Of a stretch of DNA of 48,863 nucleotides, positions 17,332-26,132 are shown piece after piece (the first letter of the stretch is position 1; the number at the start of each line of letters is the position of its first letter). This DNA comes from Dermatophilaceae bacterium (GTDB lineage Bacteria > Actinomycetota > Actinomycetes > Actinomycetales > Dermatophilaceae), in contig JAICIN010000002.1 in the NCBI GenBank assembly GCA_025924375.1, positions 1 through 48,863 of the forward strand, read 5' to 3'. A program made the translations under genes and the position numbers. A model generated the notes under the pieces. That model worked only from the letters and a program-made list of their open reading frames with translations. It did not search any database and was not told where the DNA came from.

Positions 17332-18831
17332 ATGACCCAGGAACCCACGAAGCTCACCACCGCGGCCGGAGCCCCGGTCGCCGACAACCAGGACTCCCTC
17401 ACCGCGGGTCCCCGCGGGCCGATGCTGCTCCAGGACGTCTGGTTCCTCGAGAAGCTCGCCCACTTCGACCGCGAGGTCATCCCCGAGCGCCGCATGCACG
17501 CCAAGGGCTCCGGCGCCTTCGGCACGTTCACCGTGACGAACGACATCACGAAGTACACGTGCGCGAAGATCTTCTCCGAGGTCGGCAAGAAGACCGAGAT
17601 GTTCGCGCGGTTCTCCACCGTCGCCGGTGAGCGCGGCGCGGCCGACGCCGAGCGCGACATCCGCGGCTTCGCGGTGAAGTTCTACACCGAGGAGGGCAAC
17701 TGGGACATCGTCGGCAACAACACCCCGGTCTTCTTCTTCCGCGACCCGCTGAAGTTCCCCGACCTCAACCACGCCGTCAAGCGCGACCCGCGCACCAACC
17801 TGCGCAACGCCGAGAACAACTGGGACTTCTGGACCAACCTCCCCGAGGCGCTCCACCAGGTCACCATCGTGATGTCGGACCGCGGCATCCCCGCGTCCTA
17901 CCGCAACATGCACGGCTTCGGATCGCACACCTACAGCTTCTACAACGAGGCGGGCGAGCGGTTCTGGGTGAAGTTCCACCACCGCACCCAGCAGGGCATC
18001 AAGAACCTCACCGACGCCGAGGCCGCCAAGCTCGTCGGCGACGACCGCGAGTCGCACCAGCGCGACCTCTACGAGTCGATCGAGAAGGGCGACTTCCCGA
18101 AGTGGAAGCTCTACGTCCAGGTCATGCCGGAGGCCGACGCGGCGACCTACAAGTACCACCCGTTCGACCTCACGAAGGTCTGGTCCAAGAAGGACTACCC
18201 GCTCATCGAGGTCGGCGAGTGGGAGCTCAACCGCAACCCCGACAACTACTTCGCCGACGTCGAGCAGGCCGCCTTCTCCCCGGCCAACATCGTGCCGGGC
18301 ATCAGCTTCTCGCCCGACCGCATGCTCCAGGGCCGGCTGTTCTCCTACGGTGACGCGCAGCGCTACCGCCTCGGCGTGAACCACCACCAGATCCCGGTGA
18401 ACTCGCCGAAGGGTGCGGCGTACGTCCACTCCTACCACCGCGACGGCCAGATGCGCGTCGACGGCAACCTCGGTGGCGAGCAGAGCATCGAGCCCAACAG
18501 CTACGGCCGCTTCCAGCAGCAGCCGCAGTACCGCGAGCCCGCGCTCGCCGTGGGTGAGGTGGCCGACCGGTTCAACTTCCGGCAGGACGACGACAACTAC
18601 TACGAGCAGCCCGGCATCCTCTTCCGCGAGAAGATGACGGCCGAGCAGCAGCAGGCGCTCTTCGAGAACACCGCCCGCGCGATCGACGGCGCCTCCGAGG
18701 CGACCATCGAGCGCCACATCGCCAACTGCACCAAGGCCGACCCGGCCTACGGCGAGGGCGTGCGCAAGGCCATCGAGGCCCTGCGCGCCGGCGCGATCTC
18801 CCCTGTGGACGTCAACTCCGACTCCGTCTGA
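17332..18831 (+). CDS. katA: Monofunctional heme catalase
   Basis: A 499-residue small-subunit (clade 3) catalase that dismutates H2O2 to water and O2. The distal His56 (RRMHAKG), Asn128 (VGNNTP) and proximal heme-ligand Tyr339 ([14 protein letters not shown]) are all present, as is [23 protein letters not shown] around the heme. AAGGAG precedes the ATG at 17332. It is transcribed with or just after furA. FurA in actinobacteria is more often paired with the bifunctional KatG, so pairing with a monofunctional enzyme is worth noting but not unprecedented. Codon use is like that of a highly expressed gene (Lys AAG, Asn AAC). Confidence 0.97.
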   Translation: MTQEPTKLTTAAGAPVADNQDSLTAGPRGPMLLQDVWFLEKLAHFDREVIPERRMHAKGSGAFGTFTVTNDITKYTCAKIFSEVGKKTEMFARFSTVAGERGAADAERDIRGFAVKFYTEEGNWDIVGNNTPVFFFRDPLKFPDLNHAVKRDPRTNLRNAENNWDFWTNLPEALHQVTIVMSDRGIPASYRNMHGFGSHTYSFYNEAGERFWVKFHHRTQQGIKNLTDAEAAKLVGDDRESHQRDLYESIEKGDFPKWKLYVQVMPEADAATYKYHPFDLTKVWSKKDYPLIEVGEWELNRNPDNYFADVEQAAFSPANIVPGISFSPDRMLQGRLFSYGDAQRYRLGVNHHQIPVNSPKGAAYVHSYHRDGQMRVDGNLGGEQSIEPNSYGRFQQQPQYREPALAVGEVADRFNFRQDDDNYYEQPGILFREKMTAEQQQALFENTARAIDGASEATIERHIANCTKADPAYGEGVRKAIEALRAGAISPVDVNSDSV

Positions 18832-18860
18832 TCCCGCGCGGGCAGAGCTGCGCCCCGGCA

Positions 18861-18898
18861 CGACGCCGCCCCGACCGTTCGTGGTCGGGGCGGCGTCG
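18861..18898 (+). terminator. Strong hairpin after katA
   Basis: A perfect 16-base stem (arms 18861-18876 and 18883-18898) with the loop GTTCGT, 30 bases after the katA stop and 52 bases before the convergent dadA stop. No T-run follows, which is usual for high-GC actinobacterial terminators. It can act in both directions. Confidence 0.85.
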
Positions 18899-18949
18899 GC
18901 TTCGTGTGCCGGGTGCTCAGCGGAGCGCTGCCTGCCGGCTCGCGCGTGG

Positions 18950-20218
18950 TCAGCGCAGCGGGTCGAAGGGCGCGAGCTGGGGAACGCGCTTGCCGGTGAC
19001 CATGGTCTCGGCGAGCAGGCGGCCGGTGACGGGTCCGAGCGTGATGCCCCACATCCCGTGCCCGCCGGCGGCGAACACTCGAGGGGAGCGGGTGGCGCCG
19101 ATGAGCGGCAGGCCGTCGGAGGTGCAGGGCCGCGAGCCGACCCACTCGTCCTCACGCTGGTCGAGGTCGGTGCCCACGAGCAGCGGCTTGGCGGCCTCGG
19201 CGATCGCACGGATCCGTCGCCCGTCGAGCGGGGCCTCCGGCTTGCGGAACTCCATCATCCCGGCGACCCGCAGCCGGTCGCCGATCGGCGTGCACGCGAC
19301 CCGCTGCGCGGGGAAGTACACCGGGCCGGTGGGGACGTGCTGGATCGCGACGCTGAAGCTGTAGCCGCGGCCTGCCTGCACGACCTTCCTCACCCCGAAC
19401 TGCCGGGCGAGCTGGCCGAGCCAGGTGCCGGTCGCGACGACGACCGCGTCGAACTCCTCCCGGCTGCCCTCGGCGGTGCTGACCGCGACGCCGCGGCCGG
19501 TGTCCGTGATGCCGTTCACGGTGGCGCCGGCCTGGATCTTCCCGCCGCGCTGGCGCACCGAGTCGGCGAGCGAGCTCACGAACTCGCCGGGGTTGACGAA
19601 CCGCTGGCCGTGGAGCCGGATCGCCGCGCCGACCTCCTTCGAGAGCGACGGCTCGACGGCGCGGGCCTCGTCACCGGTGAGCGCGTCGAAGGTGATGTCC
19701 TGCCCGGCGCCGTGGATGTGCTCGATCTCCTCGAGCAGGGTGGTGCGCTCCTCGGCGGTGCGGTACGCGGCGAGGAACGACTCGGCGAGGCGGGTCCTCG
19801 CGGCGACACCACCGGCGGTGAGGAGGTCGAAGCTCTCGAGGGAGAGGTCGTTGACGGGCACGAGGGAGCCCATCGCCTTCTTCCAGGCCTTCATCGTGCT
19901 GTGGCGGGTGAACCCGAGGACGAACTTGAGGAACTTCGGGTCGGCGCTCGGCGGCACGTAGACCGGCGAGTTCGGGCTGAGGACCGCACGCAGGCCGTAC
20001 TTGAGCACGGCCGGCTCCGGCAGGGGCGTCGCGATGCCGGGTGTGAGCCAGCCGGCGTTGCCCCACGACGAGCCGGCCGCGACGCCCTCGCGGTCGAGCA
20101 CCGTGACCTCGACGCCGTGCTCCTGGAGGAACCACGCGGTGGACAGGCCCACCATGCCGGCGCCGACGACGGCGACGCGCTGGGGGACGGGGAGACCGGA
20201 CGCGGTCACGGGGCTCAT
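18950..20218 (-). CDS. dadA: FAD-dependent D-amino acid dehydrogenase
   Basis: A 422-residue DAO-family flavoenzyme. The FAD-binding VAVVGAGMVGLSTAWFL has its GxGxxG at residues 19-24; GSSWGNAGWLTPG is the DadA-type second flavin contact; and WVGSRPCTSDGLPLIGATRSPRVFAAGGHGMWGITLGP closes the fold. DadA oxidises D-Ala and other D-amino acids to keto acids, feeding electrons to the respiratory chain. It is divergent from a PucR regulator across a 146-base gap with the inverted repeat at 20329-20345, so local control is likely. The precise substrate is not readable from sequence. Confidence 0.88.
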   Translation of the reverse strand: MSPVTASGLPVPQRVAVVGAGMVGLSTAWFLQEHGVEVTVLDREGVAAGSSWGNAGWLTPGIATPLPEPAVLKYGLRAVLSPNSPVYVPPSADPKFLKFVLGFTRHSTMKAWKKAMGSLVPVNDLSLESFDLLTAGGVAARTRLAESFLAAYRTAEERTTLLEEIEHIHGAGQDITFDALTGDEARAVEPSLSKEVGAAIRLHGQRFVNPGEFVSSLADSVRQRGGKIQAGATVNGITDTGRGVAVSTAEGSREEFDAVVVATGTWLGQLARQFGVRKVVQAGRGYSFSVAIQHVPTGPVYFPAQRVACTPIGDRLRVAGMMEFRKPEAPLDGRRIRAIAEAAKPLLVGTDLDQREDEWVGSRPCTSDGLPLIGATRSPRVFAAGGHGMWGITLGPVTGRLLAETMVTGKRVPQLAPFDPLR

Positions 20219-20328
20219 GGGTGCCTTCCGGGAAGGGGTGTGGAGGCCGCGTGCCGGCCCTCCTCCCCATGGTGGCGCGCGGCGGTCCGCCTGCCGCGGT
20301 GGCGGCGGCCCAAATGTCGAGGCGCTCG

Positions 20329-20345
20329 TTGTGCGCTGAGCACAA
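20329..20345. promoter_or_regulatory. Candidate operator between dadA and pucR-type gene
   Basis: A perfect inverted repeat, TTGTGC-N5-GCACAA, 20 bases before the PucR-type GTG start and about 110 bases before dadA. The placement suits autoregulation by the PucR-type protein together with control of dadA. Confidence 0.55.
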
Positions 20346-20364
20346 GTCAGGGGAGGATCGGGGG

Positions 20365-21906
20365 GTGACCTCCCTGACCGACCTCACCGGCTCCCTCGGC
20401 GCCGGACTGCTCACCGTCGCGGTCCCCGGCCCGCCGGGCGCACAGGTCGACGACATCACCCTCGCCGAGCCCGCCCAGGGCATCCTCGGGCAGCCCCGCG
20501 ACCTGCTCCTCGGTGTGGGCTGTGCCGACCTCGAGGCGGCCGTCGAGCTCGTCGCCCGGGCGGGGGAGCGCGGCGCCAGCGGCGTGGTGCTCCGCCGGTC
20601 CCTGGCGCGCCGCCGGGCGGTCCGCGACGGGGCGCGGCGCAGTGGCACCGCCCTCCTCGAGCTCGCCGAGCACGCCTCCTGGGCCCACATCGTCTGGCTC
20701 CTGCGGGGCGTCCTCGACCGCGCCGGCACGCGCCAGCAGCCCGGCCGTGCCGATGCCCCGGTCCACGACGACCTCTTCGCCCTCGCCGACGCCGCGGCCG
20801 CCCTGGTCGACGCGCCCGTCACCATCGAGGACGCCCAGTCCCGGGTGCTCGCCTACTCCTCCCGCCAGGACGTCACCGACCCGGCCCGGGTGTCCACGAT
20901 CGTCGGCCGCCGGGTGCCGGAAGAGGTGCTCGCGAGCCTGCGGGCCCGCGGGGTGTTCCGGCGGATGACGCGTTCGGCCGAGGCGTTCTTCGTGCCGCCG
21001 TTCCCCGAGGGCGGCACCCGCGGCCGCTTCGTCGTGCCGGTACGGGCCGGCGGCGAGTGGCTCGGCTCCATCTGGGCCGTCGTCGACGCGGCACCGCGCC
21101 AGGCGGTCGAACGGGAGCTCGTGCAGTCCGGCTCGGTCGTCGCCCTCCACCTGCTGCGGCTGCGCGCCCAGGCCGACCTGAGCCGCCGGCTCGCCGTCGA
21201 CCGGTTGCGCGGTGCCCTCACCGGGACGGCCGCGGACGCCGAGGGCTGGCTGCCCCCCGGGCCGTGGCGCGTCGTCGCGCTCGGGCCGGCCGAGGAGGGC
21301 GCGCAGGCCGTGGACCTGTGGGAGTCCGCCTGTCGGCGGCGCTCCTGGCACCAGCCGCTGCTCGCCGACCTGCACGGACGTCCGTATGCCGTCGTGCGGG
21401 CCGACGGGGCCGCCAACACCCCCGGCACGTGGGCCTGGCTGCGGGCGGTGGTCGGCGACGTCTCGACCGAGGACGGCCGGCTCACCGCGGCGGCCGGGGC
21501 GCCGGCGGCGACGCCGGCCGGGCTGCCGCGCTCGCAGGCGGAGGCGCTCGAGGCCGACAGGGCGCGCCGGCACCGGGCGAGCGCGGCGCTCGAGGAGGTC
21601 TGGGCGGAGGTGACGGTGGAGCGGGCCGCGGCCGCGCTGCAGGGCCGCGAGCCGGCGGGCCCGCTCACCGCGCTGCGGGAGCACGACGAGCTGCGCGGCA
21701 CCGACTACCTCGCCACCCTGGCCGCCTGGCTGGACCACCCCGGCGAGCCGTCACGGGCCGCCCGCGCGATTCACGTGCACCCCAACACCCTGCGCTACCG
21801 CATGCAGCGGATCTCCGGCCTGGCGGTCCTCGACCTCGACGACCCCGTGGTCCGCCTCGCCGTGAGGCTGCAGCTGCTCGCCCTGCTCGACCGCCCGGGC
21901 GAGTAG
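20365..21906 (+). CDS. PucR family transcriptional regulator
   Basis: A 513-residue regulator. An N-terminal ligand-sensing PucR-like region (VDDITLAEPAQGI...RDLLLGVG) is followed by a GAF-like middle (about residues 140-260) and ends in the PucR helix-turn-helix (PSRAARAIHVHPNTLRYRMQRI, about residues 460-485). A GGGGAGGA ribosome site sets the GTG start. It is divergent from dadA and probably regulates it, as PucR-type proteins often control adjacent amino acid or purine catabolism. The monooxygenase gene starts 9 bases downstream, so it may head that gene set as well. Confidence 0.87.
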   Translation: MTSLTDLTGSLGAGLLTVAVPGPPGAQVDDITLAEPAQGILGQPRDLLLGVGCADLEAAVELVARAGERGASGVVLRRSLARRRAVRDGARRSGTALLELAEHASWAHIVWLLRGVLDRAGTRQQPGRADAPVHDDLFALADAAAALVDAPVTIEDAQSRVLAYSSRQDVTDPARVSTIVGRRVPEEVLASLRARGVFRRMTRSAEAFFVPPFPEGGTRGRFVVPVRAGGEWLGSIWAVVDAAPRQAVERELVQSGSVVALHLLRLRAQADLSRRLAVDRLRGALTGTAADAEGWLPPGPWRVVALGPAEEGAQAVDLWESACRRRSWHQPLLADLHGRPYAVVRADGAANTPGTWAWLRAVVGDVSTEDGRLTAAAGAPAATPAGLPRSQAEALEADRARRHRASAALEEVWAEVTVERAAAALQGREPAGPLTALREHDELRGTDYLATLAAWLDHPGEPSRAARAIHVHPNTLRYRMQRISGLAVLDLDDPVVRLAVRLQLLALLDRPGE

Positions 21907-21915
21907 GTTCCGACC

Positions 21916-23115
21916 ATGACGGCAGAGGTCGCCGTGGTGGGGGCCGGCCCCGGCGGGCTCGCCGTGGCCGCGGCGCTCGAGGCGCGTGGTGTCCGGACCG
22001 TCGTCCTCGAGCGCGGTCCGTCCGTCGCCACGTCCTGGCGCGGCCACTACGACCGGCTCCGGCTCCACACCCCTCGCCGGCTCTCCGGTCTCCCCGGCAT
22101 GCCGATCCCCGCCCGGCTGGGCCGGTGGGTGCCCAGGGACGGCGTCGTCGCCTACCTCGAGGAGTACGCCGGGCGTCACGGGCTCGACGTGCGGTGCGGC
22201 GTCCACGTCCGCACGGTGGAGCGGGACGGAGCTGGCTGGCTGCTGCGCACCTCGGCCGGCGACGTCGCGGCGTCCGTGGTGGTGGTCGCCACCGGCTACA
22301 GCCACGCGCCGGTCGAGCCGTCGTGGCCGGGGGTCGAGGAGTTCACCGGAGAGGTCCTCCACGCGAGCCGCTACCGCGCAGGGGAGGCGTATGCCGGCCG
22401 CGACGTCCTCGTCGTCGGCGCCGGCAACACGGGCGCGGAGATCGCCGTGGACCTCGTCGCGGCCGGTGCCCGCCGCGTATGGCTGTCGGTCAGGACCCCG
22501 CCGCACATCGTGCGCCGCAGCATCGGCCCGTGGCCCGCGCAGGCGACGGGCATCCTGGTGCGGAGGCTGCCCGTGCCCGTCGTGGACCGGCTCGCAGCGG
22601 TCCTCGCGCGGCTGACGGTCCCCGACCTCACGGCATACGGGCTGGCGCGTCCGCCGGAAGGGCTCAAGGCGAGGGCCCTCCAGGGCGCCATCCCCGTGCA
22701 GGACGTCGGCCTCCTCGCGGCCGTGCGGGCCCGCACCGTGGTGCCGGTCCCGGCGGTGAGCCGCTTCGAGGGCCGGGACGTCGTGCTCGCCGACGGGACC
22801 CGCGTCCGGCCGGGGGCCGTCATCGCGGCCACGGGGTACCGGCCCGCCCTCGAGCCGCTCGTCGGCCACCTCGGCGTCCTCGACGCGCGGGGCCTTCCGG
22901 TGGTGCGTGGCGGCCGCACTGCGCCGGGTGCGCCCGGCCTCTACTTCACCGGCTTCACCAACCCGCTCAGCGGCATGTTCCGCGAGCTGCGGATCGACGC
23001 CCGCCGGATCGCCCGCGCGGTCGAGGCGCGCTCCGGTGGCAGGCGCCCGGCGACCGGCGTAGACAGGAGCCACCGGGCGCCGCCGGGCGCTCGTCACCGA
23101 AGGAGAGTGTCATGA
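21916..23115 (+). CDS. FAD/NAD(P)-binding flavin monooxygenase-like oxidoreductase
   Basis: A 399-residue two-dinucleotide-domain flavoprotein. The FAD motif GAGPGG is at 9-14, and the NADPH motif VVGAGNTGAEIA is near 170. VVVATGYSHAP and AVIAATGYRPAL are the ATG-type motifs of class B monooxygenases and thioredoxin-reductase-like proteins. GLYFTGFTNPLSGMFRELRIDARRIA is the CzcO/YUCCA-like ending. The last 25 residues are Arg-rich and overlap the start of the repeat-protein gene by 4 bases. The substrate is unknown. It starts 9 bases after the PucR-type gene. Confidence 0.85.
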   Translation: MTAEVAVVGAGPGGLAVAAALEARGVRTVVLERGPSVATSWRGHYDRLRLHTPRRLSGLPGMPIPARLGRWVPRDGVVAYLEEYAGRHGLDVRCGVHVRTVERDGAGWLLRTSAGDVAASVVVVATGYSHAPVEPSWPGVEEFTGEVLHASRYRAGEAYAGRDVLVVGAGNTGAEIAVDLVAAGARRVWLSVRTPPHIVRRSIGPWPAQATGILVRRLPVPVVDRLAAVLARLTVPDLTAYGLARPPEGLKARALQGAIPVQDVGLLAAVRARTVVPVPAVSRFEGRDVVLADGTRVRPGAVIAATGYRPALEPLVGHLGVLDARGLPVVRGGRTAPGAPGLYFTGFTNPLSGMFRELRIDARRIARAVEARSGGRRPATGVDRSHRAPPGARHRRRVS

Positions 23116-23564
23116 GCGATACCACGATGGATCCCATGGGCGACGACGACGCCGGCCAGACCGGGTCGGGCACGACCGGCTCCGGTGTCGGCGGGTCCGG
23201 CAGGAGCGGCTCCGGGGAGGGCCCGGCCGACGGGGGTGCGAACCCCGGTGGACACGACGGTGGGGCGGACGGCGGCGCCGACGGCGGTGCGGGCAGCATG
23301 GCGGGCTCCGGCGGCAGCAACGACATGAGCGGGACCGGCGCGTCCTCGGGCAGCTCCTCGGGCAGCTCGGGCTCCTCGGGGATGGGCGGCGAGGGCACGT
23401 CGGACGGTGGCGCGAACCCCGGCGGACACGACGGTGGTGCCGATGGTGGCGCGGGCGGCGGAGCGGGCGGTGGCGCCGATGGTGGCGCCGACGGCGGTGC
23501 CGACGGTGGCGCCGGCTCCGGCTCCGGTGGTGCAGCCTCCGACGAGGTCGACCGCGGCCTCTGA
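23112..23564 (+). CDS. Gly/Asp/Ser-rich low-complexity repeat protein
   Basis: A 150-residue protein of almost only Gly, Ala, Asp and Ser, with no signal peptide, no Cys, and hydrophobic residues only at the ends. The sequence DGGANPGGHDGGADGGA occurs identically at residues 40-56 and 98-114. The two DNA copies differ at 8 of 17 codons, all silently, so the protein sequence itself appears to be conserved. GGAD/GGAG runs follow each copy, and a GSSSGSSGSSG spacer lies between. An AGGAGAG ribosome site and ATG at 23112 support translation. It overlaps the monooxygenase stop by 4 bases, and the JmjC-like gene starts 12 bases later. I do not recognise a family; it could be an oxygenase substrate, a metal binder or a disordered coat protein. 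Confidence 0.7.
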   Translation: MSDTTMDPMGDDDAGQTGSGTTGSGVGGSGRSGSGEGPADGGANPGGHDGGADGGADGGAGSMAGSGGSNDMSGTGASSGSSSGSSGSSGMGGEGTSDGGANPGGHDGGADGGAGGGAGGGADGGADGGADGGAGSGSGGAASDEVDRGL

Positions 23565-23576
23565 CCCCGAGCCCGC

Positions 23577-24818
23577 GTGACCGCAACCACACCGGCCAGG
23601 GTGCCCGGGGACCTCTCGGGGCACCCTGCGCTGTCGCGCCTCGTCGCCCTGCCTGTGGAGCGGTTCGCGGCGGACAGCTGGGGCGTGCGGCCCCTGCTGT
23701 CTGCTGCGGAGGACCTGCCGGCGCCCTTCACCGACCTCTTCTCCGACGACGCCGTCGACGAGCTGGTCTCCCGCCGGGCCCTGCGCACGCCCTTCCTGCG
23801 GCTCGCCAAGGACGGGGCGACGCTGCCGGAGCCGTCCTTCACGAGCGGTGGCGGCACCGGCGCCGCCGTCCCAGACCAGGTCAGCGAGGACCGCCTGCTG
23901 CAGCACTTCGCCGACGGCGCGACGATGGTGCTCCAAGGCCTCCACCGCACCTGGCCGCCGCTCGTGGCCTTCTGCCAGCAGCTCGCCGCCGACCTCGGCC
24001 ACCCGGTCCAGGCCAACGCCTACGTCACCCCGCCGCAGAGCAGGGGCTTCGGCGACCACTACGACGTCCACGACGTGTTCGTCCTCCAGGTGGCGGGCGA
24101 GAAGCAGTGGCGCATCCACGAGCCGGTGCACCCGGCCCCGCTGCCCGACCAGCCGTGGACCGACCACCGCGCCGCCGTCGAGGCCGCGGCGGCCGACCCG
24201 CCGCTGCTCGAGACGGTCCTGCGCCCCGGCGACTGCCTCTACCTCCCGCGTGGCTACCTCCACGCCGCCACGGCGCTCGGCGACGTCAGCACCCACGTCA
24301 CCCTCGGCATCCACGCCTGGACGCGTCGGCACCTCGCCGAGGAGCTGACGCGGGTGGCCCTCGCGCGTGCGAGCGAGGACCCCTCGCTCCGCGGCTCGCT
24401 GCCGCTGGGTGCCGACGTCTCCCGCGCCGACGGCCTCGGCGCCGACGTGGAGCGGGTGCGGGCCGCGCTCCTCGACGCGCTGCGCGACGCCGACACCGGG
24501 GACCTCCTCGACGGCCTCGCCGCACGCGCCCGGGCGTCCCAGCGCGCCGAGCCCCTCGCCCCGCTGGCGCAGCTCCGCGCCGCGGACGAGGTGTCACCGG
24601 ACGGGCGGGTGCGACTGCGCGCGCACCTCGCCGCCCAGCTGTCCACGCCCGTGGACGGGTATGCCGTGCTGTCCAGCCGCGCGGGCCGGTTCCGGGTCGC
24701 GGAGGCGGACCTGGCCGGGGTCACCGCGCTGCTCGAGGCGGGCCGGGCGCCGGTGTCGCTCCTCGGGACCGACCTCGCCCGCAGGCTCCTTCGCGCCGGC
24801 ATCGCCCTGCCGGCATGA
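23577..24818 (+). CDS. JmjC/cupin-type Fe(II) 2-oxoglutarate oxygenase (ribosomal oxygenase-like)
   Basis: A 413-residue protein of the NO66/MINA53/YcfD fold. The Fe(II) triad is visible as His161-x-Asp163 (GDHYDVHDVFVLQV) and His229 (DCLYLPRGYLHAA), 66 residues apart. GEKQWRIHEP is the conserved strand after the first ligands, and a helical and winged-helix-like C-terminal half follows, as in ribosomal oxygenases, which hydroxylate His or Arg of ribosomal proteins. It starts with a GTG 12 bases after the repeat protein and overlaps the ferredoxin gene (ATGA). The target is unknown; ribosomal proteins or the adjacent His/Asn/Asp repeat protein are both possible. Confidence 0.87.
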   Translation: MTATTPARVPGDLSGHPALSRLVALPVERFAADSWGVRPLLSAAEDLPAPFTDLFSDDAVDELVSRRALRTPFLRLAKDGATLPEPSFTSGGGTGAAVPDQVSEDRLLQHFADGATMVLQGLHRTWPPLVAFCQQLAADLGHPVQANAYVTPPQSRGFGDHYDVHDVFVLQVAGEKQWRIHEPVHPAPLPDQPWTDHRAAVEAAAADPPLLETVLRPGDCLYLPRGYLHAATALGDVSTHVTLGIHAWTRRHLAEELTRVALARASEDPSLRGSLPLGADVSRADGLGADVERVRAALLDALRDADTGDLLDGLAARARASQRAEPLAPLAQLRAADEVSPDGRVRLRAHLAAQLSTPVDGYAVLSSRAGRFRVAEADLAGVTALLEAGRAPVSLLGTDLARRLLRAGIALPA

Positions 24819-25729
24819 CGCCGGCCGCCCGGCCGCACTGCTCCGACACCGCCCGGGCCCGGCACGACCCCATGGCCGGGACCGCCGCCCCGGCCCGCCG
24901 CTGGCTCCTGGTCGAGCACCCCGGTCCCTGGGCCACCGACGCCCTCGCGAGCCGGCCGTTCGAGCCGGCCCTGGCCCACCGGCTCGACGCGGCCGCCCGC
25001 AGCGCCGGCGGCCGGGTGCTGCTGGTGAGGCGCCACGGCCGGCGGGCTCCGGCCGGGCCGCTCGCGTGGGCCGTGGCCGACCACGACGGCGGCGTGCGCT
25101 GGTCGACGTGGCGGGACCCAGACGACCTGCTCCAGGCTGCGGCCGCACTGACCGAGGGGGCGCCCGCAGAGGCGCCCGCCGAGCCGTTGCTGCTGGTCTG
25201 CGGTCACGGGACGCACGACGTGTGCTGCGCCGTCCGGGGCCGGCCGGTCGCCACGGCGCTCAGCCACCGGTGGCCGGAGCAGACGTGGGAGTGCTCGCAC
25301 GTCGGCGGTGACCGGTTCGCGGCGAACCTGCTCCTGGTCCCCGACGGCCTCTGCTACGGCGGGCTCGACGCCGGCACCGCGGTCGAGGTCGTCGAGCGCC
25401 ACCTGCGCGGCCTCGTGACCCCGGAGCTGCTCCGTGGCCCGAGCACCGAGCCGCCGGTCGTGCAGGCGGCGGTCGTGGCCGCGCACTCGGCCCTCGGCCC
25501 CGCCGGCCCACGAGACCTCGCGGGCAGCCGGCTCGAGGAGCTCGGGCCCGCCGAGTGGTTCGTCGAGCTGACGGGCCGCGGAGCGATGCCGCCCCTGGTC
25601 TCCGCACACGTCACGCGCGGGCACCAGCCTCCCGCGGTCCTGACCTGCCGGTCGGCGGGCGCCCGCCCGGCATACACCTATGTCGTGACGGACGTGCGGG
25701 AGGTGACCGCGCCGGCGGTCAGTCGTTGA
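24815..25729 (+). CDS. Sucraseferredoxin-like thioredoxin-fold Fe-S protein
   Basis: A 304-residue protein of the sucrase/ferredoxin-like family, with a thioredoxin-like fold predicted to carry a [2Fe-2S] cluster. Cys129 and Cys137-Cys138 occur in VCGHGTHDVCCAVRGRP, Cys160 in WECSHVGGDRFAANLLL, and an early Cys9 in RPHCSD. GDRFAANLLLVPDGLCYG is the most diagnostic block. Its ATG overlaps the oxygenase stop, so translation is coupled and an electron-transfer partnership is plausible. Its 3' end overlaps the convergent cupin gene by 11 bases. Function in actinobacteria is not established. Confidence 0.85.
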   Translation: MTPAARPHCSDTARARHDPMAGTAAPARRWLLVEHPGPWATDALASRPFEPALAHRLDAAARSAGGRVLLVRRHGRRAPAGPLAWAVADHDGGVRWSTWRDPDDLLQAAAALTEGAPAEAPAEPLLLVCGHGTHDVCCAVRGRPVATALSHRWPEQTWECSHVGGDRFAANLLLVPDGLCYGGLDAGTAVEVVERHLRGLVTPELLRGPSTEPPVVQAAVVAAHSALGPAGPRDLAGSRLEELGPAEWFVELTGRGAMPPLVSAHVTRGHQPPAVLTCRSAGARPAYTYVVTDVREVTAPAVSR

Positions 25730-26051
25730 GCGCGACGGTGAGCAGGATCGCCGAGTCCTCGAGGGCCTCGACGCCGTGGCGCTGGGGCGGGACGGCGAGG
25801 AACTGGCCGGGTCGGGCCTCCCACGAGCGGTCCTGCGTGCTGAGCCGGATGTGGCCGGCGAGCACCTGGAGAGTGGCGGACGCGGGCGAGTCGTGCTCGT
25901 TCATCGCCGAGCCCGACGAGAGCGCGATGACGGTGGCGCGCTGGACGAGGCCGGAGAGGATCGTCTCGGCGGCCCGGCCGGCCTTGGCCGCCTTGGCGTC
26001 GTCGAGCAGGCGCGCGGCCAGCTGCGGCAGGTCGGTGATGTCGTCGCTCAT
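25719..26051 (-). CDS. Small cupin-domain protein
   Basis: A 110-residue single-domain cupin. After a helical start (PQLAARLLDDAKAAKAGRAAETIL), the barrel shows ALSSGSAMNEHDSPASATLQVLAGHIRL as motif 1 and PGQFLAVPPQRHGVEAL as motif 2, with His in each as possible metal ligands. Such proteins often bind transition metals or small ligands without catalysis. GGAAGG lies before the ATG. It is convergent with the ferredoxin-like gene and is the downstream neighbour of the metallophosphoesterase gene on the same strand (81-base gap, nothing recognised). Confidence 0.8.
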   Translation of the reverse strand: MSDDITDLPQLAARLLDDAKAAKAGRAAETILSGLVQRATVIALSSGSAMNEHDSPASATLQVLAGHIRLSTQDRSWEARPGQFLAVPPQRHGVEALEDSAILLTVALND

Positions 26052-26132
26052 CGGTGCTGCTGCCTTCCGTCGGAGGGGTGCGGCCGTGTCGATTCAAACA
26101 CCGCCTGCGTGGGCGCACGACCCGGGCGTGCC

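Noticed and set aside
17041-19209. Long minus-strand frame antisense to katA
   Set aside because: It covers a perfect catalase gene and the terminator and has no recognisable domain.
22967-24016. Minus-strand Pro-rich frame (APPSAPPS repeats)
   Set aside because: It is the complement of the Gly/Asp repeat gene. The plus-strand frame has the ribosome site, start and operon position, and silent differences favour the plus-strand reading.
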